NCBI GenBank assembly: GCA_947561395.2
Contig: OX387191.1
Coordinates: 35,481,439-35,545,438 of the forward strand
DNA: 64,000 nucleotides
Direction: 5' to 3'
Source: Buxus sempervirens
Lineage: Eukaryota > Streptophyta > Magnoliopsida > Buxales > Buxaceae
In this document: positions 15,701 to 25,048 of the stretch, in pieces
Layout: every line of letters starts with the position of its first letter
How positions within the stretch are numbered: position 1 is the first letter of the stretch
The notes under the pieces: model-generated
Databases searched by the model: none
Told to the model about the DNA's origin: nothing
The model's input: only the letters and a program-made list of their open reading frames with translations
Position numbers and translations under genes: made by a program

Positions 15701-16017
15701 CAATAACACTGTTCAGATCATACTGTTCATGAAATCTGAAGCACTCTCATCCAAAACAATTATCAAATCTAAAACTATTACACAACAAGAAGGGTTCCCA
15801 ACCACATGCAATTTTCAACAATAATAGGTAGAAACACCATACTAAAAAGAAGAAACAAATGAATTAACAAAAAGGGAACTCCAAGATATTATATAATTAT
15901 AGTTACTCCTACAATTTAAGAGAAATAAAATACAAGAACAAGAAGAGCCATGGTGTGACCATTGGATCCCTTGTAAAACATGGAACATTCAGATTAGAAA
16001 GTAAATAAAAAATAGAG

Positions 16018-16073
<56 letters not shown>

Positions 16074-19000
16074 CAACAGAATAATGGTAGAGAAGACAAG
16101 GGGAGAACTCAAAAATCAAGCTTCCTGTAGATTTCTCCTCTATTTATATTATTTTCATTTTAACCATCTAATTAAAAGGATCAAAATGTCCTTTGAAGGT
16201 TTGAGCAGTTCATGAAGTTTTATATAGCAGGTTTAAGTAGCTCCATACTTTCCATTCCAAAAGGTTTCTACGAGTCTCTAAGGAAATAGTATGAATTATA
16301 AAAATTTTGGCAGCAAAGAATCCTAAGGTTCATTACAAACTCTAAAGATATGGACATTTATATGATGATTAAGATTATCAGGAGTTGTCCAGCATGGAGA
16401 GTCTAACTTGAACACAGAGATTTCTTTTTTTTTTTTTAAGTAGCATATATCCTAAGCTCATATACAACATTAAATGACCAATTTTCGGCATTAAAACTCT
16501 AAAACAAAGTCCATTACACCCGCATGAGAATGGTTCCATTATCACATTGCATTTGACAGTATCTTGTTTTTAATTTTAAGAAATAGGATTTTCATTTTGA
16601 AATTTTGATGGATAGACTCAGAAATCTTACTAGTAATAACTGTTGGTTCAAATTGGCATGATATCATCAGATAGTGTAAAAATTTCTATTACATGGCATA
16701 ATAAGGAACCATGTTATAAAAATCACAAATCAAATTGCTTACCTGAGAATCATTAGCTTCTGAGCCACTATTTGTAAAGAAAACTTTTCCCATTTTTCTA
16801 GCAGTAAAAGTCTCAAGGAGCTCCGTTGCAAGATCCTGTCAAAACAAAAATAATAATTCATAAGGCAAAGCATCAGTGTGATGTAAATGGGGAAGTTTCT
16901 TTTTGAATATAAATAATTTAAGAGAACAATGACAAGACATGATTAAACAGACAACAGAAAGACAATGCCAAAATTAGTAAAGGAAAAAATATTAACTCAC
17001 CAAGGAAGGTTTTGTAGTACGATTCCAGAAAGAATGATAAAATGGCAAAGTATTTAGTTGTGCAGTAGCAGCTGCAACAAGTCGGGGTTCATTTCCTCCT
17101 GGAAAATTCCAATAGCATTTAAGTGACTGAAACGGGTGCATACATCATAGATTTCACATATAAATCATATTCATTGCATGAATGACAAAGAGCCATGCAA
17201 ATGTCTCATAAGTTGCCAATAAATAGTATTCATCACCATTACAAAATTACGAAACCAAACAAGCACAAAACTTTTACCATTTCCTGGCTTTCTATCTAAT
17301 ATTCATTTCAGATCCCATCCAAGATAGCAAGTTTATTTATCAATGGGGATCAACAGCAGGACCTACAGTCAACAAAATTTATACAATTGATGAAGCAGCT
17401 TAATGGAAGTATAAATAGGCAACCAAGTGTCACCTTATGGCTCATCCAGGTGTCATTCATGTGGCTTATCCATAGCTTTGACCATGTCCTTGGTGGTTGC
17501 ATTGGTTGATAAACGATAACTCATTACCCGTAGTTTGTTAATATTCATCAAGTATTTCCTTGTTAAGTTTTTGGTTTACAGCCTTCAAGGTTTGTATTTT
17601 GACTAACTCGGCAAGACATTAATTTTGTTAAATCCTTGGTCTTTGTTGGCAATGAATCAAGATGATTAAGGAACTGGAGCACATCAAGCGTAAACGGCCA
17701 TAACCCAGTGTAGGTCCCACAAAAGTAGGGTCTTGGGATTGGCTAACTGTAAAAAGACCTAACTTTTGGCATTTTTATACAAAGTAAGAGCACTCAGACT
17801 CAAACATGTGGTCTCATGCCGATCACTTGATGGTTTTGCCATCACAACAAGTGAGGCCCCCAAGAGAGAAAAATGAACATCTATAGTTGACCAATCGGAC
17901 AAAGACGGACCCAATATGGAGGAAAATATACTTACAAGAACCAAAATGGAAAGCAATCTTTTGAACATAATTTTTTAAGAGAAAAAAAAAGGCTGGAGTC
18001 AAAAACTTAATTTCAAATTGATCAAGTAAGGTGATGCAACCATGCTACTTTCATTGAACTGAACCGAGGTTAAGTTCTACTTAGGCGTTTGTAAAGGGAA
18101 ACAAACATAAGGAATAACATCCAGAAACTAGAGAAAATATTTGAAAACGGAAAGAGAAGCATAAGAATAGAGGAGGAAGAAAAAAAAGAAGCAAAGTGTA
18201 GAAGGAGGTTATAAATAAGCAGAAATTGCCCCAAATCGGTAAGCAAATTATATGGTACATCCTAGGATTTTGGTCATTACATGTACTCTGTTATTTTGGT
18301 ATTTCATATACATGAATGACTTTTATATGGTTTGTGATTATTTTGATTTGAGAAACAATGATTTATGTTTTAGGACATCTCATCTTTTGCCATTGTCATG
18401 TAATCTCTTCCCAAATCCTCTGTCACCTACTATATAAAGGAAAGATGATATGTTGTTGGAAATCTTGATTAAAGTTAATTCTCGCTTGATTGCTTTCCCA
18501 ATCCAATCTAGTATCTCAATATTCTGAGTAAAACCTTTCGTCAATTTAATTGGATGAATCACCAACCTTCTTTGTATTTAGCTACAATTCAATAATCAGC
18601 CATGTTTGTCTACCTCTGTTGGTAGTGAATGTTAGTTCACAGGAAAAACATATTAGATCACCTATGAAGTCTATTTGGGTTATACAAGTGAATTGTATAA
18701 AACACAATCTGCCAGAAATAATCCTCTCTCTATTCTCTTGCAATGGTATGTACAACGCTTATTGAGAAGACCATAACTGATCTCTTTAGCAAGTCAGTTA
18801 CTTTTACCATTGTCCACAAACTCAAGCCTAACCTTCTAATACAAACCAAGGAAGATCCAAATCAACATGCCATTGTCATCTCTCAGGAACTCAGCATAAT
18901 GAAGTCAATTATATATTTCACTTTGTTTTAAGTTTGACAAAAACATTGGGTGCAAGACAGTGAGGACTTGGTAGTTACATCTTACTTGGGATTGAGGACA

Positions 19001-22000
19001 TGATTTATTTGGGTAAATTATAATGCAAAGATGGGATCTTGAGGTAACATCAGACTATGACCGTGGGTTGGATTCTTACCCACCTATTTGAAAACCGTTA
19101 TCTTAGGTGGTTGTGAATGAATATCAAGCTTGATGGGGTCAATGAGCTCAAATATAAGGCAGATGTGTCCAACATTGAATCAAGATCTCCCCGTCACAAA
19201 TCACGACTAAGGAATCCCATCTAATGTCCTTCACTTTGTCTCCAATCCTTGATGAAGAGGGAATGGCTCAATCCTCACACTGTTTTAAGATAAAGATCTC
19301 AACAGCAATCATGAGAATTAAGTAATATGAACACCCCAATGAAAGGGAAGGGAGAGGGAGAATGTACTTAGTTTCTCCAGAAATGACATTACATAGAAAA
19401 CTTATCATAATCACTCTTTTCACTTTCTACATGTAGCAGACAGACAAACTAACATCATATGGTTCACCAAGGACATAACTATGGGAAATTTCAACTTGAG
19501 ATGAATCCATCCTCTTCCTTTAAATTAGAGGGAAATTGCTTTACTTTAGTATGTGAAAATGATATGATCAATGACAGCACATGGGAATGTTAAATTTTGA
19601 AGCCAAGCATCCTAGCAATCTGGAACTTTTCTCACCTTCGTAACAACCGAATCTTAACAACAGAGCTAGAAGAGCAACTCAAGTCCAACATAATATTTAT
19701 CTTTTTCACCATCAATTCCAAGTGTAAAAGTACGTTACTAGAGGCAAGGGATTCACTACAACCTATAAAGCATAAGACCAACTTGTGATGTTTCCCCTTA
19801 CACTTGGACACAGAGAAATTTTTTGGTTCAAGGTGGGGTTCCACATCTAAGAAACATTAAGCCAGAATTTTCACAATGTATAAATCCCTTAGTCAACTTT
19901 ACACCTCTAAATTATCAACATAAAATACATCAATTGCTGCAGATAACAATAAGTTTCTACTTATAAAAATATTTCACACTAGATATTGGTATAAGCTGGG
20001 ATGGATCGTCGATCCCCCCACCTTCCCCATAGCATATGATTCCCATAAGACAAGGTTTCCTCCATCATGGGTCATCCCCATGGAGAGGTGATCCATTGTT
20101 ATCCGAAGTGCACAAAAAGGAAATGGTTTCATATAAGCTACCAAAGAAAAATGAAATTTCAAAGCAATAAGTTACCAAAAAATGGAAAATAAAAAAGAAC
20201 TAAGGTATAAAAAATTTTGGTTTAATTGCATATTAACTAGGCAGAACAGAACTTATAAGCAAGAGACAGAGATAAATGCAAAAAAGGAAGGATTGGAAAC
20301 TGTATACTATATGACAAGTACCTAATGCTAGGCACCATAGACCAGCAAGGGAATCAAGATATTTCTTCCCATTGACGTCATATACATAGCAACCCTGCAC
20401 AAATTGATCAATATATGATGGCATCACATGATTAAGTCACAAATCAGCTTCCTAGAAGAGGAATGCTGAAAAAAAGACCAAAAATTAATTTAGCTCTAGA
20501 ATGGCCCTTCCCCCTAGTGCTAAATAAATGAGAAAGGAAAAATGAACAGAATAAAACATGGATGTGCATTCAACCTGAACCCAGAATTTTCTTCTCGATT
20601 TTCACTACTGTTTGTAAATTTCTAAAATATTTCCAAGAAAAATTATCACCTGAGACCTTTCAATAACTAGAGGATTTAAGTCAGTAGTATGCCACCCAGC
20701 AGTGAATGGTGCCAGCATATCATGTCCCTTGAACCTGACAAATATAACTCATTAACCAAGGAACATAGAACACAAAAAATTAGATCATTGCGTAGAATCA
20801 TGGTACAATCATACATGATGATTAGAAAGAAGGGGGGAGAGAGAATCGGGAAGTATTGACCAAAACCATGTGTTCCATACCCATTCCCTTCTGGATCTTC
20901 CTTTTGTAGAGAGGCCTTTGTACTGTTCCATCGAGACAGAAAAGGAACCTGGAGCAGAGGCTCACAGAGAATTCCTGAAACTGAGGCATGCTTTACATGT
21001 GAACCAACCTGTGAAAGAAAACAACATATAACATCTAAGCAAAAACATTGGAGGCATTGGATCTACGTAAAACCATCAATGGCTTCTGTAAACAATACAA
21101 ATCACACAGAAAGCTTTCTTGCATAAACCATGAAGATATCATACACTCAAATTATATCTGCTTCTAATGATGTCGCATACACCATTAAATAACATGCTGT
21201 TCACTACTTTGATAGTTATAATAATAGATGTCGCATACAATATGGAATAATATACTGTTCAGTGCTAGATGATTATAGCGTCTTTGATCCCAGGGATTTC
21301 TCGTGTCACCATAGGTAATGGAAACCTCAGGCCTCGGTATCACATATTTTCAACTTTAGCAAACACTATCACGTTTCAACTTCAATTACATGTTTAATTA
21401 TTATTAACAGAACTCAAAATGATTTACCTAGATTCAACTAAAACCACCTTAAATGCCATGGAAAGTTATAAAATAAAGCAAAAACCAATTCTCCTTTTAG
21501 AAAACAAGGAATACTAAAACTCATATCACCTCAATCAGATGACCAAATATGATTAGAAGCTTTGACATTTATTCCCCTTGCAATCTACTTACAAAATTCA
21601 AGCCATTGACTTAACGATTCAAGCCACTCAGGGCGTTACCAATCTAATTTAACCAGTCTCTTAAATCAGGTAACTTGAATTATAGAACTTCTACGAATTT
21701 CCCCAATCTAAGATAGACCACCAGAGAAACAAATTAAATGGCCTGGTTGCCATTTCTGTTGTATGATCATAATGATGGCACTCTCAAAACACCAAACGAA
21801 CATGATCTATTATTTCAGAACAAGAATTCATATCATGAATCAAGGCAAGTATTAACCTATCATCTAAATTTTCTACTACCAAATTCCAGATTCTAAATTG
21901 CAAATATCCAATGAGCTCAGCACATCAGAATAACTGAAAAAAAGGATCTGGGTCTGTTAAATTGGACCCAAAAAAAAGCTATAAACTCAATCAATCGATG

Positions 22001-22336
22001 GAGCAAAACTATCCAGAGTTTATGACAAAGGAAAATGCAGAACAGGACTCCCATGCAAAACTGTACCGCCTGTAACAACTAAGAAACCATGGGATTAGAA
22101 GTTAAAACCAAAGTAACGCCAGTAAAGGATGAGAAAGAATTAGTGCGTTTAGAAGAACAAAACAGAACTCATAACCAAAACATCACACCAAACTCTAAAG
22201 GGTACAATAACGACAAAGTTTCTGAAGAAACTACAGACAGTAAAACGGAGACAATTACATAATTTACAGATTTCCGGGTATCGAAGACTGAAACCTGAGT
22301 TCGAAGATTGGATCGAAGGAGCTGCTTGATGAACAT
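645..22336 (-). CDS. POP2: gamma-aminobutyrate transaminase, mitochondrial; 19 coding exons, 511 aa
   Basis: Class III PLP-dependent aminotransferase of the plant GABA shunt. The family converts GABA plus pyruvate or glyoxylate to succinic semialdehyde plus alanine or glycine in the mitochondrial matrix. Exons, in gene order: 22336-22295, 21008-20881, 20734-20650, 20394-20322, 17098-17001, 16835-16743, 8473-8400, 8309-8271, 7896-7808, 7717-7641, 7544-7470, 5949-5902, 5682-5599, 5485-5398, 5296-5218, 5133-5043, 4960-4882, 1178-1063, 722-645. All junctions are GT-AG and every phase matches (1536 nt with stop). Visible landmarks are [12 protein letters not shown] near residue 58, [11 protein letters not shown] at 161-171 (PLP phosphate site), SYHGST at 198, IADEV with Asp306, and the Schiff-base lysine in SFAKALSSAY at residue 335. 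The Arg-rich, acid-free N-terminus fits a mitochondrial presequence. Length matches the family (about 500-520). It looks intact. Ser-Phe replaces the commoner Thr-Leu just before the catalytic AK. Confidence 0.95.
1063..1178 (-). CDS. POP2: GABA-T exon 18 ([14 protein letters not shown])
   Basis: It encodes [20 protein letters not shown] then [19 protein letters not shown]. It starts after CTTCACAG and ends GATGAG before GTAAG. Confidence 0.95.
1179..4881 (-). other. GABA-T intron 17
   Basis: This 3.7-kb intron holds the MITE at 2779-3237 and a short CA microsatellite near 4231-4253. The open frame at 3241-3672 starts in the MITE's target duplication and has no recognisable protein, so it is not called. 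Confidence 0.65.
2779..3237. mobile_element. hAT-like MITE, copy 1 (459 bp)
   Basis: Terminal inverted repeats CTATGTTACATGGAC and GTCCACGTAACATAG bound the element. The 8-bp target duplication ACTATGGC lies at 2771-2778 and 3238-3245. An 8-bp duplication fits the hAT superfamily. There is no coding capacity. A diverged copy lies at 9724-10175. Confidence 0.85.
4882..4960 (-). CDS. POP2: GABA-T exon 17 ([12 protein letters not shown])
   Basis: It encodes [20 protein letters not shown] then LFPPEW. A 3.7-kb intron containing a MITE follows. Confidence 0.95.
5043..5133 (-). CDS. POP2: GABA-T exon 16
   Basis: It encodes [20 protein letters not shown] then [10 protein letters not shown], the start of the C-terminal domain. 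The acceptor is TTCTCAG and the donor GTAATT. Confidence 0.93.
5218..5296 (-). CDS. POP2: GABA-T exon 15 ([11 protein letters not shown])
   Basis: It encodes [20 protein letters not shown] then [15 protein letters not shown] is diagnostic for class III omega-aminotransferases. Confidence 0.95.
5398..5485 (-). CDS. POP2: GABA-T exon 14 ([12 protein letters not shown])
   Basis: It encodes [20 protein letters not shown] then [10 protein letters not shown], continuing straight on from the catalytic lysine. Confidence 0.95.
5599..5682 (-). CDS. POP2: GABA-T exon 13 (catalytic lysine)
   Basis: It encodes [20 protein letters not shown] then PDLVSFAK. The last codon is the PLP-binding Lys335. With exon 12 this forms the class III aminotransferase signature. 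Confidence 0.96.
5902..5949 (-). CDS. POP2: GABA-T exon 12 (LFIADE)
   Basis: It encodes [16 protein letters not shown]. Asp306 is the family residue that contacts the PLP pyridine nitrogen. Intron sequence at its donor is duplicated 84 bp further on (see findings). Confidence 0.95.
5950..7469 (-). other. GABA-T intron 11
   Basis: This 1.5-kb intron is AT-rich. About 6425-6580 and 6620-6775 are diverged tandem copies of one stretch: both share TAAGTCAACAG and the CCTTAC..AGAGC segment. A short CA-rich run lies near 7315-7340. No gene is seen. Confidence 0.6.
7470..7544 (-). CDS. POP2: GABA-T exon 11 ([14 protein letters not shown])
   Basis: It encodes [20 protein letters not shown] then TYFEK, part of the active-site domain. 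It is 75 bp with phase 0 at both ends. Confidence 0.95.
7641..7717 (-). CDS. POP2: GABA-T exon 10 ([11 protein letters not shown])
   Basis: It encodes [20 protein letters not shown] then KEGPET. It ends ACG before GTAGTTT in phase 0. Confidence 0.94.
7808..7896 (-). CDS. POP2: GABA-T exon 9 ([16 protein letters not shown])
   Basis: It encodes [20 protein letters not shown] followed by [10 protein letters not shown], typical of plant GABA-T. Both junction phases agree with the neighbouring exons. Confidence 0.95.
8271..8309 (-). CDS. POP2: GABA-T exon 8 (39-bp microexon)
   Basis: It reads [13 protein letters not shown], with the conserved YHGST whose aromatic residue stacks on PLP in this fold. 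At 39 bp it is the shortest exon, and it is flanked by clean AG and GTAGG sites. Confidence 0.93.
8400..8473 (-). CDS. POP2: GABA-T exon 7 ([14 protein letters not shown])
   Basis: It encodes [19 protein letters not shown] then IARSKS, a highly conserved plant GABA-T block, on the far side of the 8.3-kb intron. The acceptor is CTTTAG and the donor GTATGTT. Confidence 0.95.
9245..10850. mobile_element. GC-richer LTR-like fragment
   Basis: This tract differs sharply in base composition from the intron around it and continues on both sides of the MITE. A TATA-like ATATAAAAG lies near 10685. The left end TGTCACGC looks like an LTR terminus. No protein domain is visible and no partner LTR was found. 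It is an old, broken LTR-element fossil of unknown family. Confidence 0.4.
9724..10175. mobile_element. hAT-like MITE, copy 2 (diverged)
   Basis: It aligns along its length with the 2779-3237 copy in the same orientation and shares the ATGGGTATGG and GGATATGTGTC blocks. The right terminus GTCCATGTAACATAG is intact and the left is decayed. No clear target duplication remains. It interrupts GC-richer sequence on both sides. Confidence 0.75.
12018..12327 (+). mobile_element. non-autonomous Helitron (310 bp)
   Basis: The left end TCTATTACTACTATAAAGCA matches the plant Helitron start. The right end CTAG is preceded by a GC-rich GCGC-ATA-GCGC hairpin about 10 nt upstream. The element sits between host A (12017) and T (12328), as Helitrons do. 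It has no coding capacity and lies inside the Copia fossil. Confidence 0.8.
16018..16071. repeat. (GA)n microsatellite
   Basis: About 25 GA dinucleotides in a row lie in the leader-like part of the Copia 5' flank. Confidence 0.95.
16743..16835 (-). CDS. POP2: GABA-T exon 6 (PLP phosphate loop)
   Basis: It encodes residues 143-173, including [13 protein letters not shown], the glycine-serine loop that binds the PLP phosphate. It is followed by the largest intron (8.3 kb), which is filled with mobile elements. Confidence 0.95.
17001..17098 (-). CDS. POP2: GABA-T exon 5 (GGNEPRLV)
   Basis: It encodes [15 protein letters not shown], then the [16 protein letters not shown] block. A 3.2-kb intron precedes it. 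The donor is GTGAGTT. Confidence 0.95.
17099..20321 (-). other. GABA-T intron 4
   Basis: This 3.2-kb intron has no recognised exon. It holds several short open frames that match nothing I know. Some stretches read like very old retroelement debris, but no domain could be named. Confidence 0.6.
20322..20394 (-). CDS. POP2: GABA-T exon 4 ([18 protein letters not shown])
   Basis: It reads [16 protein letters not shown] followed by AGLWCLALG, a near-universal block in plant GABA-T. Phase 1 at the end leads into GGNEPR of exon 5. Confidence 0.95.
20650..20734 (-). CDS. POP2: GABA-T exon 3 (KGHDMLAPF)
   Basis: It encodes the family-typical [13 protein letters not shown] start of the catalytic fold and ends in ERSQ. 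The donor used here is CAG before GTGATAA. An upstream GTCTCAG would shift the frame. Confidence 0.92.
20881..21008 (-). CDS. POP2: GABA-T exon 2 (rest of presequence)
   Basis: This 128-bp exon starts after TTTCTTTCACAG and ends GGGAATGG before GTATGG. Phase 2 at its end joins exon 3 to read GFKGHDM. A GT 14 nt downstream would break the frame and was rejected. The sequence is the poorly conserved linker between presequence and enzyme. Confidence 0.85.
21009..22294 (-). other. GABA-T intron 1
   Basis: This 1.3-kb first intron is AT-rich. I see no gene, repeat or mobile element in it. Confidence 0.7.
22295..22336 (-). CDS. POP2: GABA-T exon 1 (start of presequence)
   Basis: It codes for 14 residues, [14 protein letters not shown], and ends CAG before a GTTTCAG donor. 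Arabidopsis POP2 starts with a similar short Arg-rich stretch ending in TTQ. The frame stays open upstream, but the only other possible start, at 22399, is GTG, so this is the first in-frame ATG. The donor is weak and no transcript is available to confirm it. Confidence 0.75.
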
Positions 22337-22422
22337 CTTCGTCTCCACAGCACGTAAGCACTTGCAGAACCGGAGAGGCTTATTACAGTACGTCTTCACT
22401 TCTTAAACGTCAGAGATTCGAT

Positions 22423-22430
22423 CTTATAAC
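22423..22430 (-). promoter_or_regulatory. possible TATA box of GABA-T
   Basis: The minus strand reads GTTATAAG about 90 nt before the start codon. Transcription 25-30 nt downstream would give a leader of about 65 nt. Nothing else supports it. Confidence 0.3.
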
Positions 22431-22899
22431 AAACAGCACCGGCTTGCCAGAGATTTCAAGGACAAAATACCCTTCGCTTCTTAGAAATTTTCAAACTCAA
22501 CTTCAAGTCAAAGTGATCGTCCAATCCTCACATTTTGCATTTTTTTTTTTGGGTAATGCCACATTTTGCATCCTTAAAACATGTTGGATTGAATATAACG
22601 TATTATTGAGATTTTGTAAGAATAATTTTGGAAATAAGAAATTTAATTAAATATTTGGAAGGATTGATAAACGGAAGTTTCTATGTTTTGGAAATGTGAA
22701 GGATGAATGTGGACATAGTAAATTTCTATATTTGGGAGGACAGTTTTGGAAATAGAATCATTTTCAATTAATGCCTAGGATTTTGGAGCGCCGTTTGGAT
22801 GGATCATAAAAGCGAAATTAGACTTCTCTTCCTTGAGGGGGAACATGAGTACCGTCCATGGTGGGATCCTAGTCAGCTGGACGTGTGTTACAATTAAAT

Positions 22900-23050
22900 T
22901 ATTTATTTAAAGGTCTGCCGGGTAAAATAAGGTTAACGTAGTATTCTTCTATCCAAAAAAAAAAAAAAGCTTTGGGGGCCAAAATAAGGCTAACATAGCA
23001 TTCTTCTACCCAAAAAAAGAAAAAAGAAAAAAAGGTTAACGTAGTAGTCC
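22900..23050. repeat. diverged direct repeats with A-runs
   Basis: The phrase AAATAAGGTTAACGTAGTA and its variants recur three times around A-rich runs. The origin is unknown. Confidence 0.5.
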
Positions 23051-23131
23051 TGCATACGGTAGTGCATGATTGATGAGAAACGGAAATAGGACTTGACAAG
23101 TAACCATTTTCTGGGGTTATTTTTATACTAA

Positions 23132-23355
23132 CTAGTAGGATGCACGTGCAGTATTTCACGAATGTGATACAAATTTTAAGACTTATAATGCATTGCTAAG
23201 GGTCTCTTTTGGAAATTGAAAAAATGAGAGACAAAGTTACCCATGTAAATATATAAGGCAAAATGTCATTAGAAGGTTATTTTAGGAAAAAAATTTAGTT
23301 AGTTTGGCGGGCTTCCAAGGGGTGCCTTGCATTATATATAGTAATATAATATAGA
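23132..23355 (-). mobile_element. non-autonomous Helitron (224 bp)
   Basis: On the minus strand it starts TCTATATTATATTACTATA after a host A. It ends CTAG before a host T, with the palindrome TGCACGTGCA just inside the end. The start resembles the 12018 Helitron. The hairpin lies closer to the end than usual. Confidence 0.6.
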
Positions 23356-23434
23356 TAGTGCAAGATCAATAAAAATAAGTCAAGCGTGTGATCTCATGCC
23401 CCCAAACCCTAGGGTACCAATTTATGATAGATGC

Positions 23435-24190
23435 TAAGGGTGCAACTCAATCCAGTTAAAACCGAACTCAAATCGATCCAAACCAACCTTGGTTCTGTTT
23501 GGGTTGGGTTCAAAACATTTGGTTTGGTTTTGGTCTTAAATATACAAAACTGAATTACTTTTGGTTTGGTTTTGGGATGGAAGCAAAATATAACCGAACC
23601 AAACCGAAACCCAATATATATCTATATCTATTATTTTTATTATAATTTTATATTACAAATATCCACATGGACACTTGTTGAAACAGGCATCACACAAGGG
23701 ATAAGGGCTCTTTTGGCCATTTATAGGCAATCGGTTGGAGAAAGATGACTTCCCCAGCCAATGTGGGACTAAATTTCCTTGGTCCCCACGTGAAGCACTC
23801 ATGAAGCATACGTGCATTGGCTAGGGAAGTCATTCGTCCCCAGCTGATTGCTTATAAATAAATGGGCTCAAAGCCCTTAAGACCTATATAATAACAATAA
23901 ATACTAAAAGGGCTCAAAGCCCTTACGGCGAGCCAATATTGAGGCCCAGCTACAATATGGTGAACCAAAATGCCCATTTAATTACCCATCTCTAGACTAC
24001 AACCAAACCAAATTTAGATTTGGTTCGGTTTGGTTTGGGTTTAGGGTTTTATATTTCAAATTAGTTTGGTTTTCGGTTTGATAGTTTTGGTTTTTATTTT
24101 GCGGTTCGATTTTGGGTTGATATCCAATGCTTTCAATTTGGTCTTAGATTGAGCTCAACACGGACCGAACCAGCCTGAGTTGCATCCCTA
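23435..24190. mobile_element. hAT-like non-autonomous element, decayed
   Basis: Ends of the form TAAGGGTGCAACTCA and TGAGTTGCATCCCTA are inverted repeats. Subterminal zones are rich in GGTTTGGTT and AACCAAACC motifs in opposite orientation, typical of hAT-like ends. No 8-bp duplication is recognisable. A hairpin MITE sits inside. Confidence 0.5.
23703..23878. mobile_element. hairpin MITE (about 176 bp)
   Basis: Almost the whole segment folds on itself. AAGGGCTCTTTTGGCC at the left pairs with GGGCTCAAAGCCCTT at the right, and GACTTCCCCAGCCAATG pairs with CATTGGCTAGGGAAGTC inside. The GGGCTCAAAGCCCTT end recurs just downstream near 23912-23926. Confidence 0.5.
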
Positions 24191-24507
24191 AAAGACACAA
24201 ATGACCGATGCACAACCTCACCTGTAGGTGCAACTACAGCTCCAATACAATATTCTATTCTATTCTACTACTCCTAAAAGCAAAAACGCCAATTCTTCAT
24301 TGTCAATTGGTTTTTTTTCCCCTATTTTACTGATTAAAATTGCAATATTACCTACACAATGTTAAATAATTTATCACTCTTAAATAGACATTATATTAGA
24401 TAAAAAGATTTTAAAGGGGTGAAATAATCAATCAATATATGAAGGATAATTGTATCATTTAGAGAAATATTTCCCTACAATGTAATGAGATAACAATCAC
24501 CTTAAGT
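24191..24507. other. intergenic spacer
   Basis: No gene is seen. A Helitron-like left end (TCTATTCTACTACTCC near 24264) has no matching right end. Confidence 0.5.
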
Positions 24508-24877
24508 CAGTGGCGGAGCCAGGACTCTAAATCTGGGGGGGCAAAAAAAAATTTCAATTAACACTTCTCATAAAATATAGAAATTTTAATGACTTGGGGG
24601 TGGGCAAACCAGAAATTTTAGAGGGTATTATCATGAAATATAAAAATTTTCAATGGGTTGGGAGGCAAACCAGAAAATTTTAGAAAGGATTCTCATGAAA
24701 TAGAAAATTTTTCAATGGGTTAAGGGGGCAAATCAGAAATTTGGGGGGGGGGGGGGGGGGTGGTGGGGGGGCGCAAAACATAAATTTTAATTAAAAAATA
24801 TATACCTTTTTAATAAAAAAATAAAAGTTAGGGGGGGCAATTGCCCCCCCCCTAACCAATACCTGGTTCCGCCACTG
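24508..24877. mobile_element. hAT-like MITE (370 bp) with G-tract
   Basis: Inverted ends CAGTGGCGGAGCCAGG and CCTGGTTCCGCCACTG are joined by AT-rich, G-run-rich sequence with about three tandem units of roughly 65 bp. 8-bp flanks CCTTAAGT and CTTTAAGT form a target duplication with one mismatch. The end sequence is common in plant hAT-like MITEs. Confidence 0.85.
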
Positions 24878-25048
24878 CTTTAAGTAATCTTATTCAATAA
24901 ATATTATGATGAAGTTATTCAATATATATTAGAGGAAGTGTCAGTGTATATTAGACTATTAGTGGGCTCTATGTAACGGTCTTTTTAATTTCTTATCCTA
25001 TTTAATAACATGACGAAGTTTATCACTTTAGATATTATCTTTTTCAAG

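Larger units (their letters stand above)
10850..16430 (-). mobile_element. Ty1/Copia fossil, decayed
   Basis: Traces of Copia proteins lie in order on the minus strand: gag-like [10 protein letters not shown] near 15.3-15.5 kb, a protease DSGA site near 14.5 kb, integrase-like sequence at 13.6-14.15 kb, the start of reverse transcriptase near 13.0 kb and the end of RNase H near 11.6-11.8 kb. LTR-like flanks with TATA boxes lie near 16.16 kb and 11.4 kb but cannot be paired by eye, so two related copies may be merged here. It is heavily broken, with many breaks, and old. Confidence 0.75.
8474..16742 (-). other. GABA-T intron 6, enlarged by mobile elements
   Basis: This 8.3-kb intron joins exon 6 to exon 7. 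It contains a GC-richer LTR-like fragment, a MITE copy, a Copia fossil in the same orientation as the gene, a Helitron and a GA microsatellite. 8480-9240 holds nothing recognised. Confidence 0.85.

Noticed and set aside
10850-16430. Pairing the two TATA-bearing flanks as LTRs of one Copia element
   Set aside because: The flanks do not resemble each other enough by eye; they may belong to different copies.
22337-22399. A longer N-terminus for GABA-T starting at 22399
   Set aside because: The codon there is GTG, not ATG. The first in-frame ATG is at 22336 and fits the family's presequence length.
24255-24300. Third Helitron, from the left end TCTATTCTACTACTCC
   Set aside because: No CTAG-type right end with a hairpin was found downstream.
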